Made by a program: the position numbers and the translations under genes. DNA of 64,000 bases, taken from assembly GCF_019873825.1 (NCBI RefSeq), contig NZ_CP068418.1:310001-374000 (forward strand). The letters are read 5' to 3'. Shown here piece by piece: positions 10,438 through 23,877 of this stretch (its first letter is position 1; every line of letters begins with the position of its first letter). Under the pieces are notes generated by a model. That model was not told the origin of the DNA, searched no databases, and was given only the letters and a program-made list of their open reading frames with translations. Source of the DNA: Mycoplasma sp. E35C. GTDB taxonomy: Bacteria; Bacillota_I; Bacilli_A; Mycoplasmatales; Mycoplasmoidaceae.

Positions 10438-10440
10438 ATT

Positions 10441-11028
10441 ATGCGAGTTAAAAAACTTTTAATATTAAGTTTTAACTTCTTATTAACATCAACGATCGTT
10501 GCATCATGTTCAATTCCAGAAGAATTAACACCAAAAACGATTGTTAATGAGTTTTTTCCTAACTTCTGAGTTTTTATTTCGCACACAATCGCACTAACAA
10601 TCATCATTTTGTTAGGAATTTTCTTATTATGAAAACCAACAAAACGCTTGTTAGCTAAAAGAACAGAACTGATCCAAGCTGAAATCAATAATGCTAATGA
10701 ATTAAAAAAACAAGCACAAGCTTTATTAGATGATGCTAAAAAACAAAAGCTAAATGCTGAAGTTCAAGCAAGAGAAATCATCAATCTAGCAACTAACCAA
10801 GCATACAGTCTAAAAGCTGATGTTGAAAGTGATGCTAAACGTAAAGCTAACCGTATTATTGAAAACGCACAATCAGAAATCATTAAGCAAGAAGCATTAT
10901 TAAAACAAGAGTTAGAAGAAAAAATTGTCGATATTGCTCTCGATGCAACATCTACATTAGTTAAAAAACATATCGACAAACAAGATCATGAACGTTTAGT
11001 TCATGAACTACTAAAAGAATTAAACTAA
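10441..11028 (+). CDS. atpF: F1Fo ATP synthase subunit b (lipoprotein form)
   Basis: Subunit b is the peripheral stalk. The 195-aa protein begins with a lipoprotein signal peptide, [11 protein letters not shown]..., and lipobox VASC (C23). A single membrane helix follows at about residues 45-63 ([18 protein letters not shown]) and then a long charged coiled coil. Lipid-modified b subunits are established for M. pneumoniae, so this is an expected family feature. The gene starts 3 bp after atpE. Confidence 0.95.
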
Positions 11029-11032
11029 TTTT

Positions 11033-11578
11033 ATGGATACCAATGTTATTGGCTTTGCCAGAGCACTTGTTGATCTTGCTCACGAAGAAAATAAGGTGCA
11101 AGATTTTTATGAAGATCTAAGAATTGTCTTTAATTTAATTAAAACTGATACCGACTTAATGTCATTAATGAACAATAAGGTGTTATCAAAAACTGAAAAG
11201 CACGAAATCATTGATATCGTGTTTAAAGATAAATTAAACAAGACGATTATTAACTTCTTAAAAGTAATTATTGACAACCACGAGTTTTTCAATATTTCAA
11301 CGATTATTCGTAAGTTTTTTAGATTAATTGAAGAAGAAAACCACACGATATTCATCAAGGTTTCATCAGCAGTTGAACTAAACCAAACACAACAAGAAGA
11401 ACTGACACAAAAACTACGTAAGAAGTTTAATTCGAAACTTAATATCTTATTTGAAGTTAATCCTGACTTGATTGCTGGGGTTAGAATTCAATCAAATGAT
11501 TTACTAATCGACAATACGATTGATGGTAAATTAAAGTTATTAAAAAACCGTTTAAAATCCTTAACAAAAGAAAGCTAG
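11033..11578 (+). CDS. atpH: F1Fo ATP synthase subunit delta
   Basis: Delta (OSCP) joins the b stalk to the top of F1. The protein is 181 aa, typical length. It starts with a helical domain (GFARALVDLAHEE) and ends with the conserved region IFIKVSSAVELNQTQQEEL...GVRIQSNDLLIDNTIDGKL. It sits 4 bp after atpF and 3 bp before atpA. Confidence 0.95.
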   Translation: MDTNVIGFARALVDLAHEENKVQDFYEDLRIVFNLIKTDTDLMSLMNNKVLSKTEKHEIIDIVFKDKLNKTIINFLKVIIDNHEFFNISTIIRKFFRLIEEENHTIFIKVSSAVELNQTQQEELTQKLRKKFNSKLNILFEVNPDLIAGVRIQSNDLLIDNTIDGKLKLLKNRLKSLTKES

Positions 11579-11581
11579 ATT

Positions 11582-13135
11582 ATGGCGATTAACTTAAATG
11601 AATATTCTTTATTAATTAAAGATCAGATTAAAAAGTATGCTAACAAAATCGTTAGTGACCAAAAAGGTTATATTATTACCATTGGTGATGGGATCGTTAG
11701 GGTTAGCGGACTTGATGATGTTTTATTAAATGAACTTGTTGAGTTTGAAACAGGAGCTTATGGAATTGCGTTAAACCTTGAACCAAACTCAGTTGGGGTG
11801 GTAATGCTTTCAGATTATTTTGATCTGAAAGAAGGTTCATCTGTTAAAAGAACAGGTAAAGTAATCCAAGCACCTGTTGGTGATGGCTTATTAGGAAGAG
11901 TAATCAACCCGATTGGAATCCCGATTGATGGTAAGGGTGAATTAAAAAACGTTTCATACGCTCCAATTGAAAAACCAGCATACGGAGTAATGCAACGTAA
12001 GAGTGTGCACCAACCATTAGAAACAGGAATTTTAGCAATTGATAGTATGTTACCAATTGGTAAGGGTCAACGTGAATTGATCATTGGTGACCGTCAAACT
12101 GGTAAGACCACAATTGCGATTGATACGATCATTAACCAAAAAGGTAAGAATGTAAATTGTATTTATGTAGCAATCGGTCAAAAGAACTCATCAGTTGCGC
12201 AAATTACCAGATTACTAGAAGAAACTGGTGCAATGAGTTATACGACAATTGTTAGTGCGACTGCTAGTGAATTAGCTGCATTATCATACATTGCTCCATT
12301 TACTGGTGTAACAATTGGTGAAGAGTGAATGCGTCAAGGTAAAGATGTACTAATCGTTTATGATGACTTATCAAAACACGCAGTAGCTTATCGCACATTA
12401 TCATTATTATTACGTCGACCACCTGGTCGTGAAGCTTATCCTGGTGATATTTTCTATCTGCACTCACGATTATTAGAACGTGCAGGAAAACTAAGTGATG
12501 CATTAGGTGCTGGTTCAATTACGGCATTACCAATCATCGAAACCCAAGCTGGTGATATTTCAGCATACATTCCAACTAATGTAATTTCAATTACTGACGG
12601 ACAATTATTCACCACAACATCACTATTTAACTCTGGACAACGTCCAGCCATCCACGTTGGGTTGTCAGTATCTCGGGTTGGTAGTGCTGCACAATTAAAA
12701 TCAATTAAACAAGTATCAGGTAGTTTAAAACTAGAACTAGCCCAATACCGTGAATTAGATACCTTCTCACAATTCTCATCAGATCTAGATGCTGAAACTA
12801 AAATCGTATTAGAACACGGTAAACGGGTGATGGAGATGTTCAAACAACCCCAAGCCAAACCGATTGATCAAACTAGTGAAGCAGTATTATTATTCGGGAT
12901 TAAGAATAAATTCATTAAATGAATTCCAATTGATCACATCATTAAGTTCAAAGAATTCATACTAAACAACATCAAAGAGCAAGCTGTGTATCAAAAAATT
13001 CACGATAAAAAAGCCTTTGATGATGAAATTAATGCTGAATTAATTAATTATTACAAAGACCAAGTTAAACGTTATACAGCAACCATCGTGGATTATGATG
13101 GTTCGATTTATGGCGATCTGAAAGAATTGGAGTAA
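11582..13135 (+). CDS. atpA: F1Fo ATP synthase subunit alpha
   Basis: Alpha is the non-catalytic nucleotide-binding subunit of F1. The protein is 517 aa. It has the N-terminal beta-barrel ([21 protein letters not shown]), Walker A GDRQTGKT (169-176), the Walker B region [16 protein letters not shown], and the signature [17 protein letters not shown]. Two Trp codons are UGA. The order atpH-A-G-D-C around it is the conserved bacterial one. Confidence 0.97.
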
Positions 13136-13138
13136 TTT

Positions 13139-15417
<2,279 letters not shown>

Positions 15418-15438
15418 TTATTAACAACCCATTACATT

Positions 15439-15831
15439 ATGGTTAATCTCAAAGTGCTAAGCCCCAAAGGGGTATTGTATGATGAACAGATTGAAATGCT
15501 ACTAGTAAAAGGTGCTGATGGCTATGCTGGTTTTATGAAAAACACCGCACCATCAATCTTTACGATTAACCATTCAATCGGCTACATTACAACATTAGAT
15601 AAAACCAAGAAAACAGTTGTCATTGATGATGCAACTTTATATTGTTATAAAGATACAATCAAACTCTTTGCACTAGACTTTATTTTTGCAGATAACTTAT
15701 CATATGATGAAATTTTAGAACGCAAAAATGAACTAGAAAATAAAATAAAATATACAACTGATTCTAAAGAACTACTTCGTTTACAACACGCCTTAGATCT
15801 TGAATTACTAAAATTAAAAGAAGCGAAATAA
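15439..15831 (+). CDS. atpC: F1Fo ATP synthase subunit epsilon
   Basis: Epsilon is the inhibitory and coupling subunit of F1. The 130-aa protein has the N-terminal beta-sandwich (LKVLSPKGVLYDEQIEMLLV) and a C-terminal helical hairpin (ILERKNELENKI...LRLQHALDLELLKLKEAK). The stop overlaps the ATG of the next gene (TAATG), so the downstream gene is translationally coupled to the ATP synthase operon. Confidence 0.95.
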   Translation: MVNLKVLSPKGVLYDEQIEMLLVKGADGYAGFMKNTAPSIFTINHSIGYITTLDKTKKTVVIDDATLYCYKDTIKLFALDFIFADNLSYDEILERKNELENKIKYTTDSKELLRLQHALDLELLKLKEAK

Positions 15832-16763
15832 TGTTACATTTAGATTTATCTAAAATAAACGAACTTCAAAACCAAATTAATCATTTTGATCAAAATCATA
15901 CTTATAGTGCATTAACTTATTATTCTTGATCGTTTTATGGTCTTGATGTAAGTTATCAACTAGTTGATGATAAAGGCATAATCTTAGATGGAAAAGTTGA
16001 TTTAAAAATCAACTTTTTACATAATATCTTAAAAGATAAGTTTTCACCAACTCAAAAAGTGATTATTGCTCCGATTACAAAAAGTGATGATCAAAATAGT
16101 TTTTTAGAACTAATCAGTAACCAGATTAATCATCTTAAAAAAGATGAATGTGTTTTTATTGATGATCTAACTACTAAGCAGTTAGAATGATTAAAAACTA
16201 AATATCAGTTTGAGGTTGTTCATGAAACAACATCAAACTATTTTTATGAAACTAAAAAGCTAATTGATTTTGCTGGTAAAGCGTTGCAAAAAAAACGTAA
16301 TCATCTTAACTATTTTTTAAAAAACTACGCAAATAACGCACAAATCAAGATTAATGATCAAGTTGATTATGATCAATTAACAGAGTTTTTTACGTCGTGA
16401 ATTAAACAACAAAACCAAACAATTAATTACCAACCAGAATTAGATTTTTATTATGCAATTCTTGATTGAATTAAACAAAAAAAACTAAATTTAACCGTTT
16501 TGTATTACCAAGAAAAAATCATTGGTTTTAGTGTTTCTTATTCGATTAACAATCGTTGTGAAATTTTTATTGAACACTGTGATGAAACTTATCGTGGTGC
16601 TTATCAATACTTATTAAGTAATAGTTTAAAAATTCACCACCAAAACAACGAATTGACTGATCGCCAGGATGATTTAGCTAGCGAAAACATCTCGTTTTCA
16701 AAAAGTTCATACAAACCCTTATATACGATTAGTCGTTATCTAATTAAATTATGCTCGAACTAA
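15831..16763 (+). CDS. DUF2156-like (MprF C-terminal type) acyltransferase domain protein
   Basis: This is a soluble 310-aa protein with no membrane segment. The central motif ETKKLIDFAGKALQKKRNHLNYF, followed by FLKNYAN, resembles the GK(x)4KRNxxNxF signature of DUF2156. That domain is the GNAT-like tandem fold also found as the catalytic half of MprF, which moves lysine from Lys-tRNA to phosphatidylglycerol. Later segments (LTVLYYQEKIIGFSVSY and HCDETYRGAYQYL) fit a GNAT strand and substrate loop. The substrate is unknown. It overlaps atpC by 1 bp and the next gene by 13 bp. The assignment is by motif and should be tested by profile search. Confidence 0.65.
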
Positions 16764-17611
16764 CAACTGACAAAAAACTAATTGAACAATACCAATACTT
16801 TTATCTAAGAGCATTTAGTGAAGAAAATGAATTTTCATGAAACTACTTAGTTAATGTTTATTATGATAATCAGATTAAAATCTATGTTGAAAAAGACATT
16901 AAAAAAGATTTTAAGTATGGTTGTTTTGTCTTAGATAAAACGATTAATGTTGATGGTGAAAAAAAATCAGCTGCATTAGTATTTGGGGTAGTGAGTGATG
17001 AACGCTTTCGGGGTAAGGGTGTATTAAATTTAAGTTTTGAACCATTCTTAGATCAGTTAGCACAACAATATGATTTGGTATTGATCCAAAGTTTTAATTG
17101 GAAAATTTATCGTAATTTCAAACTACAACCACTTGATAACTTACATAAGTTTGCCATCTTAAACCAATTCAAAAAAAACCATCATCCTAATAAGATTGAT
17201 CTATTTAATTATCACCTTAACCAAGATAAGATTAATCAAATTTATCAGATTAGAAAACAATATTTAACTAAAAACAAGATTAATCATTATAGTGATTATT
17301 CTTTACAAGAATTTAATAAGTATTTATTATTCAACTTCTTGATTGGTGATGTGATTTATTATGATGAAAATCATTATTGCCAACTTAATAAGGACTATGA
17401 AGCTTATCAATTATTTTATTTAGATAAAAACAGCGTCCATGATTTCATTTTAAAGATTCCCACAATCTTAACGTTAAGTTTAAATGATTATCAACTTGAT
17501 GATTTCAAGCATAATCAAGCATTAATTAAAACTAATCAGATTAATTTAACAAGAAGATATGAGAAGTCAAAATTAAAAATAAATCAAATATTTTTTAATG
17601 AGCTAAATTAA
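16751..17611 (+). CDS. Eis-like GNAT acetyltransferase
   Basis: This 286-aa protein starts inside the previous gene. The stretch AALVFGVVSDERFRGKGVLNLSFEPFLDQLAQQYDLVLIQSFNWKIYRNFKLQ (residues ~76-128) has the GNAT acetyl-CoA loop RFRGKG. It is followed by the pattern 'LxxxxxxxYRxFxxQ' seen after it in Eis-type N-acetyltransferases. The remaining ~160 residues show no clear domain. It may work with the preceding DUF2156-like protein, because the two genes overlap and close the atp transcript. Function is unproven. Confidence 0.6.
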
Positions 17612-17617
17612 ATGTGC

Positions 17618-17623
17618 TATAAT
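17618..17623 (+). promoter_or_regulatory. Extended -10 promoter of tRNA-Ile/tRNA-Ala
   Basis: TGCTATAAT (extended -10: TG, one base, TATAAT) lies 20 nt before the tRNA-Ile gene and just after the upstream stop codon. Confidence 0.7.
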
Positions 17624-17643
17624 TTGTATGGTTATAAACCAAT

Positions 17644-17720
17644 GGAAGTATAGCTCAGCTGGTTAGAGCACACCCCTGATAAGGGTGAGGTCGATGGTTC
17701 AAGTCCATTTACTTCCACCA
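17644..17720 (+). tRNA. tRNA-Ile (anticodon GAT)
   Basis: The gene is 77 nt with an encoded CCA. The acceptor stem is GGAAGTA/TACTTCC, the D arm has AGCTCAGCTGGTTAGAGC, the anticodon loop reads CTGATAA, and the T arm has GGTTCAAGTCC. The adjacent tRNA-Ala follows after 6 bp. Confidence 0.97.
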
Positions 17721-17726
17721 GTTTAT

Positions 17727-17802
17727 GGGGACGTAGCTCAATTGATAGAGCACCTGACTTGCACTCAGGAGGTCGAGGGTTTGACCCCCTTCGTCTCCAC
17801 CA
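17727..17802 (+). tRNA. tRNA-Ala (anticodon TGC)
   Basis: The gene is 76 nt with an encoded CCA. The acceptor is GGGGACG/CGTCTCC with one G-T pair. The anticodon stem-loop is CCTGA-CTTGCAC-TCAGG, and the T arm has GGGTTTGACCCC. It is co-transcribed with tRNA-Ile and ended by the hairpin at 17823. Confidence 0.97.
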
Positions 17803-17822
17803 GTAATAAAATGATTTCATGA

Positions 17823-17860
17823 AACGAGCAGAAAAAAGCGATTAGTTCTGCTCGTTTTTA
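17823..17860 (+). terminator. Terminator of the tRNA-Ile/Ala unit
   Basis: AACGAGCAGAA and TTCTGCTCGTT form an 11-bp stem with a 12-nt loop, followed by a T run. Confidence 0.9.
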
Positions 17861-17910
17861 TTTTCATGGTAGTAGAATTATAACCATTACAATACTAAGC
17901 ATTATCAAAA

Positions 17911-18783
17911 ATGAAAAAGATTGCAATTATTACCGATTCATCATCAACAATTAAAGATGGTGAGATTAAAGACGTTTTTGTAGTTCCATTACAAATTACG
18001 GTGAATAACACCCAAACGTTTCTAGACGGTGTGAATATTGACCAAAACCAAGTTTATGATCTTTTGGTTAATGATAAAAAAGTTGATATCAAAACATCAA
18101 TGCCTGTGATTGAAAGTATGCTAAAAACAACCAAACAAGTAGCAGACTTATATGATCATGTGTTTGTAATTCCATTAACAAGTGGTTTAAGTGGAACATT
18201 TAACCAGTGAAAGATGGTGATTGACTCAGAATTAAGTGATTACAAAAACATCAGTATTATCGACAGTTTTGATATTGCAATCTCATTGCGCTGATTAGTT
18301 AATGATGTTAAAGCATTAATTGATCAAGATAAATCAATTAGTGAAATAACTGAATATATTAACAATTGAAAAAACCGCATTTGCACTTTAATCGTGGTTA
18401 ATGATTTAACTCAATTAAGAAAAGGTGGTCGGATTTCTAAGATGAAATCACTGATTGCAGGGGTGTTAAAAATTAGTCCGATCATTATGTTTCATAATGG
18501 AATTAACCAATTGATTGATAAATCAATTAACATTAAATCAGCAATTGATAAATGCTTAGAACATGTTTCTAAAACCCTGAAATTAACCAAAAACAAAGTA
18601 ATCAAGATGGGTTTTTGTCATACCTTTAAACAAAAAACCAAAGTTAATGAAATTCTAAAGATCATTAATGAAAAACTTGGTGGGTATAATGGTGAAAAAG
18701 TTGATACAGCACCAATCACCCCAGTTGTTGGTGTTCATACGGGAATTAATGCCTTTTCAATTAGTTTTTTAATTGATAAATAA
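17911..18783 (+). CDS. DegV-family fatty-acid-binding protein
   Basis: DegV proteins bind long-chain fatty acids and, as FakB, present them to the kinase FakA for incorporation into phospholipids. This 290-aa protein has the family opening IAIITDSSST, the fatty-acid carboxylate-binding region FVIPLTSGLSGTFNQW, and the second-domain segment LTQLRKGGRISKMKSLIAGVLKISPI. The C-terminal GVHTGINAFSISF is also typical. Mycoplasmas scavenge fatty acids from the host, so a FakB-like role is likely. Several Trp codons are UGA. Confidence 0.92.
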
Positions 18784-18905
18784 TAAATATTATTTAAGTT
18801 GAAAAATCAAACGCTTAAAATATTTTTAATTTTTTCAATTTTTTATAGATATTAGTATTAAAATTAAAGTTGAAGAGTTTATAAAAAAAGAAAGAAGAAT
18901 TAAAA

Positions 18906-19907
<1,002 letters not shown>

Positions 19908-19926
19908 TTTAAGATCAAGATAGATT

Positions 19927-21165
19927 ATGGTTACATACAATAAAAAAACCTTAAAAGACGTTGATCTTAAAGATAAAACAGTAATTGTGCGTGTTGATTT
20001 CAATGTGCCAATTAAAGATGGTAAGGTTGCTGATGAAAAAAGAATTGTTGCAGCATTACCAACAATTAAATACTTAATTGAACAAAATTGTAAGATCATT
20101 CTTTTAAGTCACTTAAGTAGAATTAAATCATTAGATGATATTAAATCTAATAAAAAAAGCTTAAGACCCGTTTATGAAAATTTAGCTGCAAAAATTGATA
20201 ATGTTAAATTTTTAGATAAAAACGAAGGTTATGATGTTGTTGAAGCTACTAAGAAATTACAACCAAAAGAAGTATTATTATTAGAAAACACACGTTATAA
20301 CGATGTTAATGAAGCTGGTGAAGTTGTTAAGAAAGAATCAAAAAACAGTCCAGAACTTGGTAAGTTCTGAGCTAGTTTAGCAGAAGTGTTTGTTAATGAC
20401 GCTTTTGGAACTAGCCACCGTGCTCACGCTTCAAATGTTGGGATCGCTAAAAACATCAAGGATTCATGTGTTGGTTTTTTAGTGCAACAAGAATTAGAAG
20501 CTTTATCAAAATTAACAAACAAACCAGCACGCCCGTTTGTCGTAATTTTAGGTGGTGCTAAGGTATCTGATAAATTAAAAGTAATTGAATCATTACTAAA
20601 AACTGCTGATCACATCTTAATTGGTGGTGGAATGGTTAATACTTTTAATAAGGCTAAGGGATTCCATATTGGTAAATCATTATTTGAACCTGAAATGCTA
20701 GATACTGCTAAACGCATTTTAGATAATGATAAAGATAATAAGATCATCCTAGCAACTGACCAAATGGTAACAAAAGCTAGTGAAATCACTGATATCAAAA
20801 CTGCCAAAGCAGGAGAATGTGTTTTTGCTAAGGATCAAGAAGAAGAAGACTTTGAAGCTCTTGATATTGGGGTTGAATCAATTCAAACTTTCAAATCATA
20901 CATCCAAAAAGCAAAATCAATTTTCTGAAACGGTCCATTAGGGGTGTTTGAAAACCCGAACTATGAACGCGGATCATTAGAAATTGCTAAAGCAATTGCC
21001 AATTCAGATAGTTATAGCGTAATTGGTGGTGGTGATAGTGCTGCTGCTGCTAACAAGTTCAAATTAGCTGATCAATTCAGCTTCGTATCAACTGGTGGTG
21101 GTGCTTCATTAACATTCATGGAAGACACAGTGCTACCAGGAATTGAATGCATCCAAGAAAAATAA
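19927..21165 (+). CDS. pgk: Phosphoglycerate kinase
   Basis: Pgk makes ATP from 1,3-bisphosphoglycerate. The 412-aa protein has VIVRVDFNVPIKDGKV, LLSHLSR, LLLENTRYNDVNE, FVNDAFGTSHRAHAS, VILGGAKVSDKL, and the C-terminal nucleotide region VIGGGDSAAAANKF with FVSTGGGASLTF. Two UGA codons are read as Trp (FWASLAE and FWNGPLGVF). It forms a gap-pgk unit and a terminator follows. Confidence 0.98.
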
Positions 21166-21227
21166 TCGTTCTAAACAACTAACGATCATTTAAATCATTG
21201 ATAAAAAATCATTCTTATATAATGATT

Positions 21228-21258
21228 ACCTAGTAAGTTTTACTTACTAGGTTTTTTA
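21228..21258 (+). terminator. Terminator of gap-pgk
   Basis: ACCTAGTAAG and CTTACTAGGT form a 10-bp stem with a 5-nt loop and a following T6 run. Confidence 0.92.
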
Positions 21259-21427
21259 TTATTCATAAGTGATAAAAACCATTAAAAAATAACGATTTAA
21301 TGTTTAAAAAAGCACTTAAATCTGAAATAGTTGCATAATGTTGCAACTTTTCAATTATTTTTGAAAGTTTTTTGATAAAATTTAAAAAATCAAAATTAAA
21401 AGAAAGACAAGGTAAAACAGACAATTA

Positions 21428-23212
21428 ATGGCAAAAGTTGGGATCAAACTAACTGATAAAAAGAACAAAATCGGACTATTTGCTTCACTATCAATCATGA
21501 TCGGATCAATGATTGGTGTGGGGATTTTTGTTAAAAACAAAGGGGTTTTTGAACAAACAGCCTTTAACCCTAATTTGGTAATTGCAGCTTGAGTATTAAG
21601 CTCAATCATCACTTTTTTAATCGCACTATCTTATATTGAAATCACCACAACTGGAAAATCTAAATTTGGGTTTGCTGGTTATTGTGAAACCGTTCTTGGT
21701 AAAAAAGCAGGACGGTTTTTAAAAATATCCCAATCACACTTTTATAACGGGATCATTGGGGTAGTATTATTTATTTATGCTGGTGAATTATTATTAAAGA
21801 GTATTGATTCAAACAATAGCATTGGATTATTAACTGACTTTAATCAAACTACCCCACGAGCTTCAATTGCGATGTCGATTGGTATTGGATTTGTGTTTTT
21901 TGTTTTGTTCTTTTTCATGAACTGACTATCATTAACACTATCTAAGGGATTCCAATCTTTAAGTGTATTCATTAAATTTGTTCCAATCATCATTATTACC
22001 ATCATCGGGATTATTGCTGGTGCTAATAGTTATCAAGGATCATTATTTAATTCATATAATTCAACAATAACAACTAACGTTAAACAACCTGCAAGTATTG
22101 GTAATTCAATAACAATCATTTTAGGTATCTTGCCTTCGGTTCTTTTCTCGTTTGACTCATTTTTAAGCTTTACATCTGTTCAAGATAAGATGATTAAGCC
22201 TAAAAAATATGCAAACATCTTATTATCAATCGGGGTGATTACGGTTGCTGTTGCTTATTTATTGATTACTTTTGCCATGATCTTTCTAGGTAATGGTGAT
22301 GCAACAAAAAGTATTAGTTCTAATCTATTAACAAAAGTATTTAACGTTGAACAAAACCAAGCCGAGAATATTGCTAACATATTCACAATCATCTTTAATA
22401 TCTTCTTATTAGTATCAGTTCTAGGTGTGGCTAATGGGTTCATGATTGTTGCCATCTCAAACCACCAAGGATTAATTGAATCAGATCTAATCTTTGGATC
22501 AAAGATGCTTAAACGTTGATTTAATAAGAAGTTTGCTAACTTATCTGAACAAGATAAGTTCTACACCCAAAAAAGCGAATTACCAGGAATGATTTCATAC
22601 CTGTTTGTATTCTGTTTATTTGGATTAATTATTATGACAATCAGCATTGCTCTTGGTAATGATCGGGTGGCTGATGGTGTTACGAACTTCCCAACATTAT
22701 TCTTCTTTATTTTATATGCTCTAGTGCCGTTTGTTGTCTTCATTCGTCGTGTTAAAGTCTTTATCAAAGATAAAGATAAACGCCTAACAAGAGCTGAACA
22801 ACAAGAATTAAAACAATTAAAAGCTACTAATAATTTAAATGAAGCACAACAAGCTAGATTAAAAGTTCTAACTGATAAAAATGAAGCATACTTAAATCTA
22901 TTAAGATTTAGTAAAGAACATCAGATTAGTAAGTTCTTTTCATTCATCACACCAATTGCTTCAATTTCATTCTTCATCATTTTTGCTTACCAAGGAATTT
23001 ATGCTTTCTTAATTGATCCAATTATTGAATCAGTTAATAATTCTTCTAAAACATTTGATGCATGGGGTGCATTTATTAATTCAACAGATACTATTGGTGG
23101 TGTTGGTTTACCTTATTACATGTTGCCAATTATTTATTTTGGATTATTAATCATCTTCTTCTTTATTCCTTGGATTAACTCATACTTACAAAAGAAATAT
23201 CCAAATATTTAA
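21428..23212 (+). CDS. APC-family amino-acid permease
   Basis: This 594-aa integral membrane protein has about 12-14 predicted helices. The first helix has the APC substrate-binding signature IMIGSMIGVGIF. A charged cytoplasmic insert of about 60 residues (RVKVFIKDKDKRLTRAEQQ to NLLRFSKEHQ) lies between late helices, longer than in typical APC carriers. The substrate is not predictable. The ATG at 21428 gives a short basic N-terminus before helix 1. It is monocistronic: a terminator lies before and after it. It is the last conserved gene before the accessory region. Confidence 0.88.
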
Positions 23213-23232
23213 AATTAGATTCTTATAACTAA

Positions 23233-23420
23233 ATTAGTTCTCATTTTTAATGAGAACTTTTTTATTTTTTCTTTAAAAACAACCATTATTAAATTAGATC
23301 AAAAATTGATAAACCAAAAAGCAAGCCATTGCGTTGCAAAAAGCTTTTTTGCGAAGCTTAACACAGATTAAAGATCATTTATTTATAAGAGACAAAAATG
23401 TATATAAAAGGTAGGTTTTT
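23233..23420 (+). repeat. Direct repeat, copy A
   Basis: This ~190-bp block is nearly identical to 26252-26452. Shared landmarks in order are the terminator hairpin, AACCATTATTAAATTAGATC, TTGATAAACCAAAAAGCAAG, a short hairpin around GCAAAAAGCTT, TTAAAGATCATTTATTTATA, and AAAAGGTAGGTTTTT. Differences are mostly homopolymer lengths plus scattered substitutions. The pair encloses the OLD-like gene and the IS30 remnant. Confidence 0.9.
23236..23264 (+). terminator. Terminator after permease (inside repeat copy A)
   Basis: AGTTCTCATT and AATGAGAACT form a 10-bp stem with a 3-nt loop, then T6. The same hairpin is present in repeat copy B at about 26255-26280. Confidence 0.88.
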
Positions 23421-23544
23421 AAGGTGGGTTGGTAATTACCACTTCATAACCTCGATATTTTCAATTATTAATACTGTCGTTTTAGCTACACCCTTAGCTT
23501 TGGGTTTGATATTAAAACTCTTATATTTAAGATTTTTTATATAG
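23398..23544 (+). CDS. Possible small membrane peptide (48 aa)
   Basis: ATG to TAG encodes 48 residues: a basic start (MYIKGRFLRW) and a mostly hydrophobic stretch (FSIINTVVLATPLALGLIL). There is no strong ribosome-binding site and no recognised family. It begins inside repeat copy A at the place where copy B leads into the 151-aa membrane protein. It could be a small gene, the scar of a lost membrane-protein gene, or chance. Confidence 0.25.
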   Translation: MYIKGRFLRWVGNYHFITSIFSIINTVVLATPLALGLILKLLYLRFFI

Positions 23545-23877
23545 CTTTTTTAGAAAAATAATTAAATTATTTTTTCCAGCAAAGGGTTATAGAATTGTTT
23601 TTGATCACAAAGAATGTTGGTGCATAAAATTAATAAAAACAGAGTTGTTATTAAAAACATCTCATTCAGTAAAGAATTGGCCTTTAACGATTTTATGCAT
23701 AAACACGATTTTTTCTTTAATTAATGATTAATCGTTTTATATTCTAAAAAATATATATTTTAGGTTATCAAAAATATTTGATACTTTTTTAATAAGAGAG
23801 ATAATTAACCTTGGTATATTTTTTTCTTATAGAAAAAAAGTAACAAACGTATTCAAGAAAGTATTTAAGGAGAAAAC
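23545..23877. other. Non-coding or decayed stretch before the OLD-like gene
   Basis: No convincing gene is seen on either strand. A 36-codon frame (23614-23724) has no ribosome-binding site and no recognisable motif. The last ~15 bp hold the AAGGAG ribosome-binding site of the next gene. The stretch may be debris from whatever lay between the repeats. Confidence 0.4.

Noticed and set aside
17632-17820. A 62-codon minus-strand frame across the tRNA genes
   Set aside because: It is the antisense of tRNA-Ile and tRNA-Ala, a well-known false gene (RRRGSNPRPP type) found in many databases.
23614-23724. A 36-codon frame before the OLD-like gene
   Set aside because: No ribosome-binding site, no similarity, and chance frames of this size are common in AT-rich DNA.
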